In this document: piece by piece, positions 17,451 to 26,279 of the stretch | How positions within the stretch are numbered: position 1 is the first letter of the stretch | Layout of the letters: every line of letters starts with the position of its first letter | Assembly: GCF_001417815.1 (NCBI RefSeq) | Contig: NZ_BCFK01000050.1 | Coordinates: forward strand, 1 to 61,600 | Origin: Bifidobacterium aesculapii | Lineage (GTDB): Bacteria; Actinomycetota; Actinomycetes; Actinomycetales; Bifidobacteriaceae | DNA: 61,600 nt | Direction of reading: 5' to 3' | The notes under the pieces: generated by a model | The model's input: only the letters and a program-made list of their open reading frames with translations | Told to the model about the DNA's origin: nothing | Database searches by the model: none | Translations under genes and position numbers: made by a program

Positions 17451-18461
17451 ATGCTCGAACCCACCACCACCTACACGCCGGCCGCAGGCCGCTACGACGC
17501 GATGACCTACAACCGCTGCGGCGAATCCGGCCTCAAACTGCCGGCCGTCTCGCTCGGCTTCTGGCACAACTTCGGTATCCTAACGCCGTTCGAGCACATG
17601 CGCGCGCTCGTGTTCACCGCCTTCGACCACGGCATCACGCATTTCGACCTCGCCAACAACTACGGGCCGGAGCCCGGCGAGGCTGAACGCAATTGCGGGC
17701 GTCTCATCAACCGCTACTTCAAGGCGTACCGCGACGAGCTCGTCGTCTCCACCAAGGCCGGCTACGAGATGTGGACGGGCCCGTACGGCGACCACGGCTC
17801 GCGCAAGTACCTGCTCGCCTCGCTCGACCAGTCGCTGGAACGCCTCGGCCTCGACTACGTGGACATCTTCTACCATCACCGCCCGGACCCGGAGACCCCG
17901 CTCGAGGAGACGATGGGCGCATTGGCCACGGCAGTCCAGTCCGGCAAGGCGCTGTACGTGGGTCTGTCCAACTACGACGGGCCGACCCTGGAGCGCGCGA
18001 CCGCGATCCTCGACGAGCTGCACGTGCCGTTCATCATCAACCAGAACCGCTACAACATCTTCGACCGCACCATCGAACGCAACGGGCTCAAGGAGACGGC
18101 CAAACGCCTCGGCAAGGGCATCATCACCTTCTCGCCACTCGCGCAGGGACTGCTGACGAACCGTTATCTCGACGGCGTGCCTTCGGACAGCCGCATCGCC
18201 CTCGATCCGCGCTTCCTCAAGGATTCCGCGCTCACGCCCGAGCGCCTCCAGCAGATCCGCGAGCTCAACGACATCGCCATCGCACGCGGACAGACGCTCG
18301 CCGAGATGAGCCTCGCCTGGCTGCTGCACGACGGCGTCGTCACCTCCGTGCTCGCCGGCGCCTCCAAGCCGCAGCAGATCCTCGACAACATCGGCGCGCT
18401 GAAGAACACCACGTTCAGCGCGGAGGAACTCACCAGAATCGACGAAATCTCCCAGCGCTGA
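17451..18461 (+). CDS. Aldo/keto reductase, YghZ-like
   Basis: A 336-residue NADPH-dependent oxidoreductase of the AKR fold, closest by eye to YghZ/Gpr-type L-glyceraldehyde 3-phosphate reductases (segments ITHFDLANNYGPEPGEAE and GIITFSPLAQGLLTNRYL). Catalytic tetrad candidates are D66, Y71, K102 and H142 or H143. The start at 17451 follows CCGGAGGACAACCG. Divergence from the MerR regulator suggests local control by a reactive carbonyl or similar signal. The physiological substrate is not determined. Confidence 0.9.
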   Translation: MLEPTTTYTPAAGRYDAMTYNRCGESGLKLPAVSLGFWHNFGILTPFEHMRALVFTAFDHGITHFDLANNYGPEPGEAERNCGRLINRYFKAYRDELVVSTKAGYEMWTGPYGDHGSRKYLLASLDQSLERLGLDYVDIFYHHRPDPETPLEETMGALATAVQSGKALYVGLSNYDGPTLERATAILDELHVPFIINQNRYNIFDRTIERNGLKETAKRLGKGIITFSPLAQGLLTNRYLDGVPSDSRIALDPRFLKDSALTPERLQQIRELNDIAIARGQTLAEMSLAWLLHDGVVTSVLAGASKPQQILDNIGALKNTTFSAEELTRIDEISQR

Positions 18462-18463
18462 CG

Positions 18464-18539
18464 GTCGTCTTACTTTCTTGGCGCGGTTTTCGTGCGCGTT
18501 CCGGCCGGAACGCGCACGAAAACCGCGCCAAGAGACGAC
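18464..18539. terminator. 56-bp perfect palindrome with extended outer arms
   Basis: Bases 18477-18532 are a perfect palindrome with 28-base arms and no unpaired centre (core CCGGCCGG). Outside it GTCGTCT (18464-18470) pairs with AGACGAC (18533-18539), leaving a 6-base bulge on one side. It separates the convergent aldo/keto reductase and DUF3039 genes and probably terminates both. Confidence 0.75.
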
Positions 18540-18560
18540 AGCCGTGGGAGACGAGACACA

Positions 18561-18917
18561 TCACCAGCCGCGCATCTCGTCGTAGATGCGCTTGCAGTCC
18601 GGGCACACCGGGTACTTGGACGGATCGTGCTTCGGCACCCACACCTTGCCGCACAGCGCGACCACCGGACGCCCGGTCATCTGCGATTCGGCGATGCGGT
18701 CGCGCGAGACGTAGTGCGCGAACCGGTCGGCGTCGCCGTCGTCCGCGCGACGCGTCTCCTCCTTCTCCTCCGGACGTTCCAGCACCGCGGTGCCGGTCTG
18801 CGCGTCCGGATCGGACAGCGGGGACGACGTGTCCGCGTCCATCCACGCGGCCGACGCCGCCGCCTCTCCTTCGACAGGACGGAAACCAAACACGACAGAC
18901 GCGTCACGTTCCTTCAT
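18561..18917 (-). CDS. DUF3039-domain protein
   Basis: A 118-residue actinobacterial conserved protein of unknown function. The conserved C-terminal half holds FAHYVSRDRIAESQMTGRPVVALCGKVW and a CPDC pair; with the earlier Cys in ALCGK these suggest a small metal site. The N-terminal half is low-complexity. The start at 18917 follows TGCAAGGAGGTCGTC on the minus strand. It is divergent from coaD. Confidence 0.85.
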   Translation of the reverse strand: MKERDASVVFGFRPVEGEAAASAAWMDADTSSPLSDPDAQTGTAVLERPEEKEETRRADDGDADRFAHYVSRDRIAESQMTGRPVVALCGKVWVPKHDPSKYPVCPDCKRIYDEMRGW

Positions 18918-19035
18918 GACGACCTCCTTGCAACTCGAAATCCTGCGACCTGTGCTACCGACCACCATCATAGCGACGTGGCAACGAGGCGGCCTCGACC
19001 GGCGACGACGCGACGACGCGGTAGGCTAGTGACCC

Positions 19036-19551
19036 ATGACCATAGCAGTGTGCCCCGGCTCCTACGACCCAGTGACCGCCGGACATCTTGATGTAATCGA
19101 ACGCAGCGCGCGCTTCTTCGAGCAAGTGCATGTGGTGGTGGCGGTGAACGCGGCGAAGACGCCGATGTTCCCCGCGCACACCCGCGTCGATGTGATTCGA
19201 CGCGCCCTCGCCAAGGACGGCTGCACGAACGTCGTCGTCGCCTCGACCGACGGGCTCATCACCGACTATTGTCGTGAAGTGGGAGCCTCCGTCATCGTCA
19301 AGGGGCTGCGCCAGAACGGCGACTACGAGGCGGAACTGGGCATGGCTCTGGTGAACCGCAAGATCGGCGACGTGGAGACGCTGTTCCTGCCCGCCGACCC
19401 GGTGCTCGAACACATATCCAGCTCCATCGTCAAGGACGTGGCCCGCCATGGCGGCGACGTGACCGGCATGGTGCCCGACTGCGTGGTGCCGATGCTCACC
19501 GAGGCGCTGGCACGGGAGGCCTCCGCACGCGATACGCGCGCGAACGCGTAG
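19036..19551 (+). CDS. coaD: Phosphopantetheine adenylyltransferase
   Basis: This 171-residue enzyme transfers AMP to 4'-phosphopantetheine, the penultimate step of coenzyme A synthesis. The nucleotidyltransferase motif [17 protein letters not shown] (residues 8-24) and the C-terminal ISSSIVKD are clear. No Shine-Dalgarno sequence precedes the ATG; a -10-like TAGGCT (19022-19027) ends 8 bases before it, so the transcript may be leaderless. It starts the run coaD / SepIVA-like / DUF177 / rpmF / rnc. Confidence 0.96.
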   Translation: MTIAVCPGSYDPVTAGHLDVIERSARFFEQVHVVVAVNAAKTPMFPAHTRVDVIRRALAKDGCTNVVVASTDGLITDYCREVGASVIVKGLRQNGDYEAELGMALVNRKIGDVETLFLPADPVLEHISSSIVKDVARHGGDVTGMVPDCVVPMLTEALAREASARDTRANA

Positions 19552-19565
19552 GAAAGGAACGCATC

Positions 19566-20519
19566 ATGACCGATGCAGCACAGGACGGACGCCCGCAGGA
19601 CGACGCGGCGCGCCCGGACGGATACGTGGACCTCACCGCGCAGACGGAAGGCGGCGCGCGACCGCAGTCGACCGGCGACGCGGCGGACGCGCCGGCGTCG
19701 CCGGTGACGTTCGAACCGATGGTGGCGCCGCCCGCACCGGTCGTTCAGGACGCGGAACCGGCCGCGCCCACGGACACGGAAGGACCCGGGGGGCCGACGG
19801 ACCCGCCGGCCCTCTCCCCCACCGCGCCCGCACAGACCGTCACCGCCGCACAGGACGCCGCCGCAGAAGACGGCCGGCACGACTCCGACGACGAACGTGT
19901 GCTCAAGTCGCCGTTCCCGTTGCCGGATCTGCGTGAGAGCGACGAGGACGACGACCTCGACCAGAGCCGTGACGAGTTCACCACGGTCTACGACATCATC
20001 GACCGTCTGGAGGCCACGCTCGAGGAGGCGAAGGGCGGCATCTTCTTCCCCGATCAGGTGAAGATCGACCGAGCCCGGTTCGGCGACGAGCTCAACGAGC
20101 TCAAGAAGATGCTCCCCGTGCAGCTCGAACGCGCCTCGGCGCTCATGCGCGAGGCCGAACGCCGGCTGGAAGGCGCGCAGACCCAGGCCAACGCCATCGT
20201 CGCCTCCGCACAAAGCCGCGCCGCCGACATCGTCAAGGAGGCGAACGAGCAGGCCCAGTTCCTCGCCGGGCAGGAAAACGTCACCGAAATCGCCCGGCAG
20301 AAGGCGCGCACGATCCTCGACACCGCCCAGACGAAGGCCGACCGCCTCACGCGCGGCGCGGACGATTATTCAACGAAGGTGATGGAGACGTTGCGCGCAC
20401 AGCTCACGAAGATGAGCGGCGACGTGGACGCCGGACTCGACGTGCTCTACGAGCGGCGCAAGTCCGCGGGGCGAGACCTGCCCAAGCTCGAAGTGAGCGA
20501 CTATCCGGAATCCCGCTGA
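19566..20519 (+). CDS. SepIVA/DivIVA-like coiled-coil protein
   Basis: A 317-residue acidic protein. The first about 130 residues are disordered and Pro/Ala/Asp-rich; from about residue 136 (TTVYDIIDRLEATLEEAKGG) a helical coiled coil with many Ala, Glu, Gln and Arg runs to near the C-terminus (LEGAQTQANAIVASAQSRAADIVKEANEQAQ). This pattern and the position between coaD and a DUF177 gene resemble mycobacterial SepIVA, a septal and cell-elongation factor. The start at 19566 follows AGGAAAGGAACGCATC and lies 14 bases after coaD. Role in division is inferred from family and synteny. Confidence 0.75.
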   Translation: MTDAAQDGRPQDDAARPDGYVDLTAQTEGGARPQSTGDAADAPASPVTFEPMVAPPAPVVQDAEPAAPTDTEGPGGPTDPPALSPTAPAQTVTAAQDAAAEDGRHDSDDERVLKSPFPLPDLRESDEDDDLDQSRDEFTTVYDIIDRLEATLEEAKGGIFFPDQVKIDRARFGDELNELKKMLPVQLERASALMREAERRLEGAQTQANAIVASAQSRAADIVKEANEQAQFLAGQENVTEIARQKARTILDTAQTKADRLTRGADDYSTKVMETLRAQLTKMSGDVDAGLDVLYERRKSAGRDLPKLEVSDYPESR

Positions 20520-20633
20520 GACCGCACGCAGGCGGACGCGCGGAACCCGGACGACATCGGAACGCGCCGGCGCATGTATGCTGACGCCCGGCGCAACCAC
20601 AGCATCAAGCATCAACGAAAGGAAGACCACATC

Positions 20634-21242
20634 ATGGCCCGTCCCGAAGATTCCCCCTGGGCGGTGTCCGTCGCGCAGATCGCGGCGCGCCCCGGCCAAT
20701 CCAAACCGCTCGACGCCGATTTCCCCGCACCGGAAGGCATCGGCGACGCGGTCATCGGCGTCGACGAAGGCGCGCCGGTGCATGTGCGCGGCTCCTTCGA
20801 CTCGATCGTCGACGGACTGATCCTCACCGCGCGCGTGACCGCCCCGGTGCACGCCGAATGCACCCGCTGCCTCAAGCCCATCGCACGCGACTGGGGCGTG
20901 GACGTCACCGCGTTCTTCCCCTACGAGCCCGACGACGGCAAGAACCGCGACGGACACGGCAAGGGCGAGGTCGAGGTGATCGCCGGCGAAGAGGAGTCTG
21001 AGGACATCTACCCCCTGTCCTCCGGGGGCGCGTTCGCCGACCTGGAGGCGCTGCTGCGCGACACGCTGGTCGAGCGCCTGCCCCTCCAGCCGCTGTGCCG
21101 CGAGGACTGCCTCGGCCTGTGCCCGCAGTGCGGAGTGGACCTCAACGAGCATCCGGACCACCATCACGAGACCACCGATCTGCGTTTCGCCGGACTCGCC
21201 GACCTCAAGGCGCAGCTGGAGGCCGAGGAACGCGGCGAGTAG
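20634..21242 (+). CDS. DUF177 (YceD-like) protein
   Basis: A 202-residue protein of the YceD/DUF177 family, usually encoded just before rpmF. It has CTRCLKP at about residue 79 and CREDCLGLCPQCGVDLNEH near the C-terminus, giving a likely metal site. The start at 20634 follows AAAGGAAGACCACATC. In plants and bacteria the family is linked to 23S rRNA accumulation; the exact role here is not known. Confidence 0.87.
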   Translation: MARPEDSPWAVSVAQIAARPGQSKPLDADFPAPEGIGDAVIGVDEGAPVHVRGSFDSIVDGLILTARVTAPVHAECTRCLKPIARDWGVDVTAFFPYEPDDGKNRDGHGKGEVEVIAGEEESEDIYPLSSGGAFADLEALLRDTLVERLPLQPLCREDCLGLCPQCGVDLNEHPDHHHETTDLRFAGLADLKAQLEAEERGE

Positions 21243-21252
21243 CCGCACCCGG

Positions 21253-21296
21253 CACGCTCGGCGGCGGCCAACCTGCATCGGCAAACGCCGAGCGTG
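21253..21296 (+). promoter_or_regulatory. Hairpin in the DUF177-rpmF spacer
   Basis: CACGCTCGGCG (21253-21263) and CGCCGAGCGTG (21286-21296) are perfect 11-base arms with a 22-base loop. A short TCTTTG follows about 10 bases later. It may be an internal terminator or leader structure for rpmF. Confidence 0.35.
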
Positions 21297-21379
21297 TCGC
21301 CGTCGGTCTTTGTACAGACGCCGCGTTACACTTCTGAACGCTTAAGCTCACATGTTCGAACGAAACAGAGGATACTGAA

Positions 21380-21574
21380 ATGGCACTGCCTAAGTACAAG
21401 ACCTCGCGCGCCAACACGCACTCGCGTCGCGCGAACTGGAAGGCGACCGCTACGGCGACCGTGACTTGCCCGAACTGCGGCGAGCCGGCCCTGCCGCACG
21501 TGGCCTGCCCGAGCTGCGGTTCCTTCCGCGGCCGCATCTACCGTGAGGCCATCCGCTCCGGTCACGCCAAGTGA
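21380..21574 (+). CDS. rpmF: 50S ribosomal protein L32
   Basis: This 64-residue large-subunit protein has the typical N-terminus [20 protein letters not shown] and four cysteines in CPNCG and CPSCG, the zinc-binding (C+) form. The start at 21380 follows AACAGAGGATACTGAA. It lies between the DUF177 gene and rnc, the standard order. Confidence 0.97.
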   Translation: MALPKYKTSRANTHSRRANWKATATATVTCPNCGEPALPHVACPSCGSFRGRIYREAIRSGHAK

Positions 21575-21608
21575 TCACGCGGTAGCCGATCGACATCGAC
21601 ATGAGGGA

Positions 21609-21638
21609 AGCCCTGCCATCGACGGGTGGCGGGGCTTT
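21609..21638 (+). terminator. Terminator between rpmF and rnc
   Basis: AGCCCTGCCA (21609-21618) pairs with TGGCGGGGCT (21627-21636), with one G-U pair and an 8-base loop, and is followed by TTT. It may attenuate read-through into rnc. Confidence 0.6.
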
Positions 21639-21655
21639 CGCATAAGTTCAGGAGC

Positions 21656-22444
21656 ATGAGATTGACCGAAACCACCCACGACCAGCATGACGCACACGAG
21701 CAGGAGCGGACGGGCGCGGACGGCACCGCCCACGCGGTGCGCATCACGGGACCGACATCCGACGCCGCCGCCGAACTGCTGAACCGGCTCGGCACCACGA
21801 TCAGCCCGGACCTGCTCGTCCAGGCGCTCACCCACCGTTCCTTCGCGCACGAGCACCCCGGAGTCAAGCATTACGAACGTCTCGAATTCCTCGGCGACGC
21901 CGTGCTCGAACTCGTCGCCACCGAGACCCTCTTCCGCGTCCACCCGGACATGACCGAAGGCCAGTTGGCGAAGATGCGCGCCAAGGCGGTGAGCGAGGAG
22001 GCGCTGAGCGCCATCGCGCGCACCAAACTGCACGTCGAACCGTACATCCTTCTCGGCCGCGGCGAGGCGGCGCAGGGAGGTGCCTCGAAAAGCTCCATCC
22101 TGTGCGACATCGTCGAATCGCTGATCGGCGCGACATTCGTCGAACACGGCATCGACGGCGCGCGCGAGGTCGTGCACCGTCTCGTCGACGACACGCTGGC
22201 CGAAGTCGCCACCGAAGGCCCCGCGCTCGATTGGAAAACGTCGCTGACGGTGAAGGCGCACGAGATGGGCCGCCCGGAGCCCGTCTACCACATGTCCGTC
22301 TCCGGACCGGAATACGCGCAGGTGTTCACCGCGCGCGTCACGCTCGGCGACGACGACACCGTGCTCGGCACGGCGCGCGGCTCCAGCAAGCGCAAGGCGC
22401 AGCTGGCCGCCGCCGAAATCGCGTGGCACAGGCTCGACGACTGA
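21656..22444 (+). CDS. rnc: Ribonuclease III
   Basis: A 262-residue double-strand-specific endoribonuclease that processes rRNA precursors. The signature ERLEFLGDAVLEL and downstream acidic residues form the catalytic centre, and a C-terminal double-stranded RNA-binding domain (from about 190, with GTARGSSKRKAQLAAAEIAW) is complete. The start is uncertain. ATG at 21656 is only one base from AGGAGC, whereas TTG at 21662, in the same frame, is spaced 7 bases from it. The N-terminal 35 residues are a variable hydrophilic extension. Confidence 0.93.
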   Translation: MRLTETTHDQHDAHEQERTGADGTAHAVRITGPTSDAAAELLNRLGTTISPDLLVQALTHRSFAHEHPGVKHYERLEFLGDAVLELVATETLFRVHPDMTEGQLAKMRAKAVSEEALSAIARTKLHVEPYILLGRGEAAQGGASKSSILCDIVESLIGATFVEHGIDGAREVVHRLVDDTLAEVATEGPALDWKTSLTVKAHEMGRPEPVYHMSVSGPEYAQVFTARVTLGDDDTVLGTARGSSKRKAQLAAAEIAWHRLDD

Positions 22445-22678
22445 CGGCGGGGCGACGACCGCCACGGCGGGCGCAACGGCGCAGTGCGACGCACCTCACA
22501 CGCCGCCGTTCCGCCCATTGGGCCATATCCCGCAAACGTTCTCGGAACGAATAGACTGGTAGCACGCACGCGCAGCCAGGCACGACCCGGCCGCGCGCCC
22601 ACGACGAAGCCGACACGGCCACCGGGAACCACCTTGGAGCCGAACGGCCACGGACCAGTAGTGAAGTGTGAGAGGATT

Positions 22679-24649
22679 ATGGCTTTACCCACGCCTTTGC
22701 AGGCTTTCAGCGGCGTGCCCAAGACACCCGCGAGCGACAAGCAGACCATCGTCGACGGCGAGAAGATGACCGGCGCGCAGGCGCTGGTCCGTTCCCTGGA
22801 GGATCTGGGAGTCACCGACGTGTTCGGCATCCCCGGCGGCGCGATCCTGCCCGTCTACCACCAGATCAACGACGATCTGAAGTTCCGCTTCATCCTGATG
22901 CGCCATGAGCAGGCCGCCGGCCACGCCGCGGAAGGCTACGCCATCGCGACCGGCAAGGTGGGCGTGTGCATCGTGACGTCCGGCCCGGGCGCCACCAATG
23001 TGGTCACCGCCATCGCGGACGCCAACATGGATTCGGTGCCCCTGGTCGTCATCACCGGTCAGGTCGGCGTGCAGGCCATCGGCACCGACGCCTTCCAGGA
23101 GGCCGACATCGTCGGCATCACCTACCCGGTGTCGAAGCACTCGTATCTCGTCACCCGCGCGCAGGACATCCCGCGCGTGCTCGCCGAAGCGTTCCACGTG
23201 GCCGCCACCGGCCGCCCGGGACCGGTCGTCGTGGATCTCACGAAGACCGCGCAGACCGGCGACATGTACTATTCGTGGCCGCAGCGCATGATCCTGCCCG
23301 GCTACAACCCGACGACGAAGGCGCACGGCCGCGTGCTGTCCGACGCGGCGAAGCTGTTCAACCAGTCGTACCGCCCGGTGCTGTACGTGGGCGGCGGCGC
23401 GATGCGCTCCAACGCGGGCGCGCAGGTGAAGCGTCTCGCCGAACTCACGGACGCGCCGATCGTCACCACGCTGCCGGCGCGAGGCATCGTGCCCGACTCC
23501 GACCCGCACAACCTCGGCATGCTCGGCATGCACGGCACGGTGGCGGCGACCGGCGCCGTGCAGCGCTGCGACCTGCTCGTCGCGATCGGCGCGCGCTTCG
23601 ACGACCGCGTGACCGGCAAGCTCGACGCGTTCGCGCCCGGCGCGCGCGTGATCCACATCGACATCGACCCTGCCGAAATCGGCAAGAACCGCACGCCCGA
23701 CGTGCCGATCGTGGGCGACGTGGCGACCGTGCTCGACGACCTCATCCCGGAGATCGAGCGCGCGCAGGCCATCACGCCGAAGCCGAACCGCAAGCCATGG
23801 TGGGACCGCATCGACTACTGGCGCGGCAAGTACCCGATGACGTGGGACGAGCCGACCGACGGCTCGCTCGCGCCGCAGTGGGTCGTCAAGAAACTCTCCG
23901 ACATGGCCGACCCGTCGACGATCTGGGTGACCGGCGTGGGCCAGCACCAGATGTGGGCCTCCCAGTTCATCGACTTCGAAAACCCGAAGTCCTGGCTCTC
24001 CTCCGGCGGCCTCGGCACGATGGGCTACGGTCTGCCGGCGGCGATCGGCGCGGCGGTAGCGTCGGCGCGCGAGTTCGACGGGAAGAAGCCCGTGTGGCTC
24101 ATCGACGGCGACGGCTCCTTCCAGATGACCAGCGAGGAGCTGGCCGCCGCGTTCTTCGCGCACACGCCGGTGAAGATCGCCCTGCTCAACAACTCCGTCT
24201 ACGGCATGGTGCGCCAGTGGCAGACCCTGTTCTACGACCACCACTATTCGCAGACGAACCTGCTTGACGGCGAGGCGCACGGCCCCGAGGGCGACGCGCA
24301 GGCCGCAGCCGGCGACCTGCCGCTCGAAGTGCCGGACTTCGTGAAGCTGGCCGAAGCCTACGGCTGCGTGGCGATGCGCGTGTTCACCGAGGAGGAGGCC
24401 GTCGAGGCGATCGCCAAGGCGAACGCGATCAACGACCGACCGGTGCTCATCGACTTCCGCGTGTGGAAGGACGCGATGGTGTGGCCGATGGTCGCCGCCG
24501 GAGCGTCGAACGACGCGGTGACGTACAAGCCGGGCATCAAGCCCCTGCTGGACGACACCGAGGGCGACGCGTATGTGAACGCCGCCGAGGAGCGGCGCGT
24601 CGCGGCCCGCGAGGCCGCCGAGGCCGCCGCCGATGGGAAGGAGAACTGA
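22679..24649 (+). CDS. ilvB: Acetolactate synthase large subunit
   Basis: This 656-residue ThDP-dependent enzyme condenses pyruvate to acetolactate (or with 2-ketobutyrate) in branched-chain amino-acid synthesis. The catalytic glutamate segment [14 protein letters not shown], the GPGATN motif and the ThDP/Mg motif [13 protein letters not shown] followed by [12 protein letters not shown] are clear. A Pro/Gly/Asp-rich stretch, [15 protein letters not shown], is inserted near residue 540. The start at 22679 follows GAGAGGATT. It is two bases upstream of ilvN. A 234-base spacer precedes it with a -10-like TAGACT near 22552 but no T-box features. Confidence 0.96.
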   Translation: MALPTPLQAFSGVPKTPASDKQTIVDGEKMTGAQALVRSLEDLGVTDVFGIPGGAILPVYHQINDDLKFRFILMRHEQAAGHAAEGYAIATGKVGVCIVTSGPGATNVVTAIADANMDSVPLVVITGQVGVQAIGTDAFQEADIVGITYPVSKHSYLVTRAQDIPRVLAEAFHVAATGRPGPVVVDLTKTAQTGDMYYSWPQRMILPGYNPTTKAHGRVLSDAAKLFNQSYRPVLYVGGGAMRSNAGAQVKRLAELTDAPIVTTLPARGIVPDSDPHNLGMLGMHGTVAATGAVQRCDLLVAIGARFDDRVTGKLDAFAPGARVIHIDIDPAEIGKNRTPDVPIVGDVATVLDDLIPEIERAQAITPKPNRKPWWDRIDYWRGKYPMTWDEPTDGSLAPQWVVKKLSDMADPSTIWVTGVGQHQMWASQFIDFENPKSWLSSGGLGTMGYGLPAAIGAAVASAREFDGKKPVWLIDGDGSFQMTSEELAAAFFAHTPVKIALLNNSVYGMVRQWQTLFYDHHYSQTNLLDGEAHGPEGDAQAAAGDLPLEVPDFVKLAEAYGCVAMRVFTEEEAVEAIAKANAINDRPVLIDFRVWKDAMVWPMVAAGASNDAVTYKPGIKPLLDDTEGDAYVNAAEERRVAAREAAEAAADGKEN

Positions 24650-24650
24650 C

Positions 24651-25208
24651 ATGCCCGCGAACTACCCTGCCTCCAAGCCCGGCTCCGAACGCCACACGCT
24701 TTCCGTGCTGGTGGAGAACCGCCCGGGTGTGCTGGCGCGCATCGCCGGCCTGTTCGCCCGCCGCGCGTTCAACATCAACTCGCTGTCCGTCTCCCCCACC
24801 GAGCGTCCGGACATCTCCCGCGTGACCGTCACCGCCGATGTGGAGGCCGTGCCGCTCGAGCAGATCATCAAGCAGCTCAACAAGCTGCTGCACGTGCTCA
24901 AGATCGTGGAGCTCGACCCGAACACCACCGTGGAGCGCGAGCTCGTGCTCATCAAGGTGGCGGCGGACGAGTCCAACCGTTCCGACGTGCTGGAGATCGT
25001 GCGTCTGTTCCGCGTGCGCGTGGTCGACGTGAACCCGGAGTCGCTCACGATTGAGGCCACCGGCGCCGAAGGCAAGATCGACGCGCTGCTGGGCCTGCTC
25101 GAGCACTACGGCGTGATCGAGCTGGTGCGCTCCGGCGCCGTGGCCGTCACGCGAGGCCCGAAGGCCCTGAGCGAAAAGGTCATCGGCTCCGAGATCACCG
25201 GCCGGTGA
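24651..25208 (+). CDS. ilvN: Acetolactate synthase small (regulatory) subunit
   Basis: A 185-residue regulatory subunit with an N-terminal ACT domain (SVLVENRPGVLARIAGLFAR, then NINSLSVSPTERPDISRVTV) that binds valine in the family, and a C-terminal ALS-ss domain. The start at 24651 follows GGGAAGGAGAACTGAC, the ribosome site lying inside the end of ilvB, so the two are translated together. A 16-bp palindrome spans the stop codon. Confidence 0.96.
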   Translation: MPANYPASKPGSERHTLSVLVENRPGVLARIAGLFARRAFNINSLSVSPTERPDISRVTVTADVEAVPLEQIIKQLNKLLHVLKIVELDPNTTVERELVLIKVAADESNRSDVLEIVRLFRVRVVDVNPESLTIEATGAEGKIDALLGLLEHYGVIELVRSGAVAVTRGPKALSEKVIGSEITGR

Positions 25209-25209
25209 T
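25194..25209. repeat. Palindrome across the ilvN stop codon
   Basis: ATCACCGGCCGGTGAT is a perfect 16-bp palindrome covering the last codons and the TGA stop of ilvN. A second stem-loop (ACCGGC/GCCGGT) follows at about 25222-25240. Confidence 0.6.
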
Positions 25210-25270
25210 TTCGATCTCGACGAACCGGCCTTGAGCCGGTGGACACCGCTGATCACGGCCAATCACGATG

Positions 25271-25311
25271 GAGGGCGTCCATCCCGAAACGACGGGATGG
25301 ACGCCCTCTTT
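25271..25311 (+). terminator. Strong terminator after ilvBN
   Basis: Perfect 16-base arms (25271-25286 and 25293-25308) flank a 6-base loop and are followed by TTTGAT. The hairpin separates ilvN from the convergent kinase gene. Confidence 0.8.
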
Positions 25312-25334
25312 GATACGTGCACAGGTTGCGAAAC

Positions 25335-26012
25335 TCACAAGTCCAGCGGCGGCAGTTCGACTGTGGCGTCGGCGCGGTCGCGGCAGGCGGCGATGCGGCG
25401 CGCGTTGACCTCGTCGACCTCCATGACCCATTTGCGCGCCTGCTCGGGTTCCTTGCCGAATCGGATGTGGCGTTCGACGAGGCGCTCGCGGCGCAGATCG
25501 TCGTCGACGTCGACGTACCACACCTCGGTCATGGCCGCGCGCACGTCCCTCCACGCATCGGCCTCGTCCAGCAGGTAGTTGCCCTCGGTGACCACGAGGC
25601 GGGTCCACGGGAACACCGGAATCGCTCCGGCCAGCGGCTGCTCCAGATCGCGTTCAAACATCGGCGCGTAGATCACGCCGTCCTCGCCGGCGCTGATGCG
25701 CCTGAGCAGGGAGCGGTAGCCACGGGCGTCGAACGTGTCGATCGCGCCCTTGCGCTGCAGGCGCCCCAGACGCCTGAGTTCGACGTCGGCCAAATGATAG
25801 CCGTCCATCGGCACCCACGCCGAGAAGTGGTCCTTCGGTTCGGCGGCGCCGCCCGGGACCCCTTCGGCGAACGCCTCGGCAAGCAGCTGCGCCAGCGTGG
25901 ACTTGCCGGCGCCCGGCGCGCCGACGATGCCGAGGATCACACGCTCGTCGGCGGCGAGCAGCTCCTTCACGCGGGACTTGGCTTCTTCGAGATTCGCAAT
26001 GTTGACGGTCAT
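25335..26012 (-). CDS. P-loop nucleoside/carbohydrate kinase family protein
   Basis: A 225-residue protein of the uridine kinase / PanK / FrcK-like P-loop superfamily. The Walker A motif is GAPGAGKST (about residues 27-35), with WVPMDGYHLADVEL as the substrate loop and TEGNYLLD as the Walker B-like strand; ERHIRFGKEPEQARKWV is the lid region. Members phosphorylate nucleosides, pantothenate or sugars, and some act on fructose. The start at 26012 follows GGGAGGAAACGACG on the minus strand. It is divergent from a ROK regulator, which favours a sugar-related substrate; this is inference. Confidence 0.82.
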   Translation of the reverse strand: MTVNIANLEEAKSRVKELLAADERVILGIVGAPGAGKSTLAQLLAEAFAEGVPGGAAEPKDHFSAWVPMDGYHLADVELRRLGRLQRKGAIDTFDARGYRSLLRRISAGEDGVIYAPMFERDLEQPLAGAIPVFPWTRLVVTEGNYLLDEADAWRDVRAAMTEVWYVDVDDDLRRERLVERHIRFGKEPEQARKWVMEVDEVNARRIAACRDRADATVELPPLDL

Positions 26013-26201
26013 CGTCGTTTCCTCCCATGGGTTTCGCCCCTCCCGTCCGTCGGCACCGCCGATGGACGGGAGATGGCGGTGTATAGTGCCATCGTTCGTG
26101 GGCGCAGACGTCTCCGCTTCTTCGGGAGATGACTGCAGTGGAGTCCGCGGATGCGTCACCGTCATCCGTTGTTCTCCTTGCAGTACATAAGTCTACCACA
26201 G

Positions 26202-26223
26202 TTTTGTATAAGAATATACAAAA
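26202..26223. promoter_or_regulatory. Inverted repeat in the kinase / ROK divergent region (operator candidate)
   Basis: TTTTGTATA (26202-26210) and TATACAAAA (26215-26223) are perfect 9-base arms around AGAA. The site lies in an AT-rich island between the two divergent genes and is a likely binding site for the ROK regulator. Confidence 0.6.
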
Positions 26224-26279
26224 GTAAGCATGAAACTGTAAAGGTTCTGTCAATACTCAGCTGCTGTATGCTAACTGGT

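Noticed and set aside
22445..22678. Possible T-box or leader-peptide attenuator before ilvB
   Set aside because: I found no T-box sequence, no run of Ile/Leu/Val codons in a short frame and no terminator hairpin with a T-tract.
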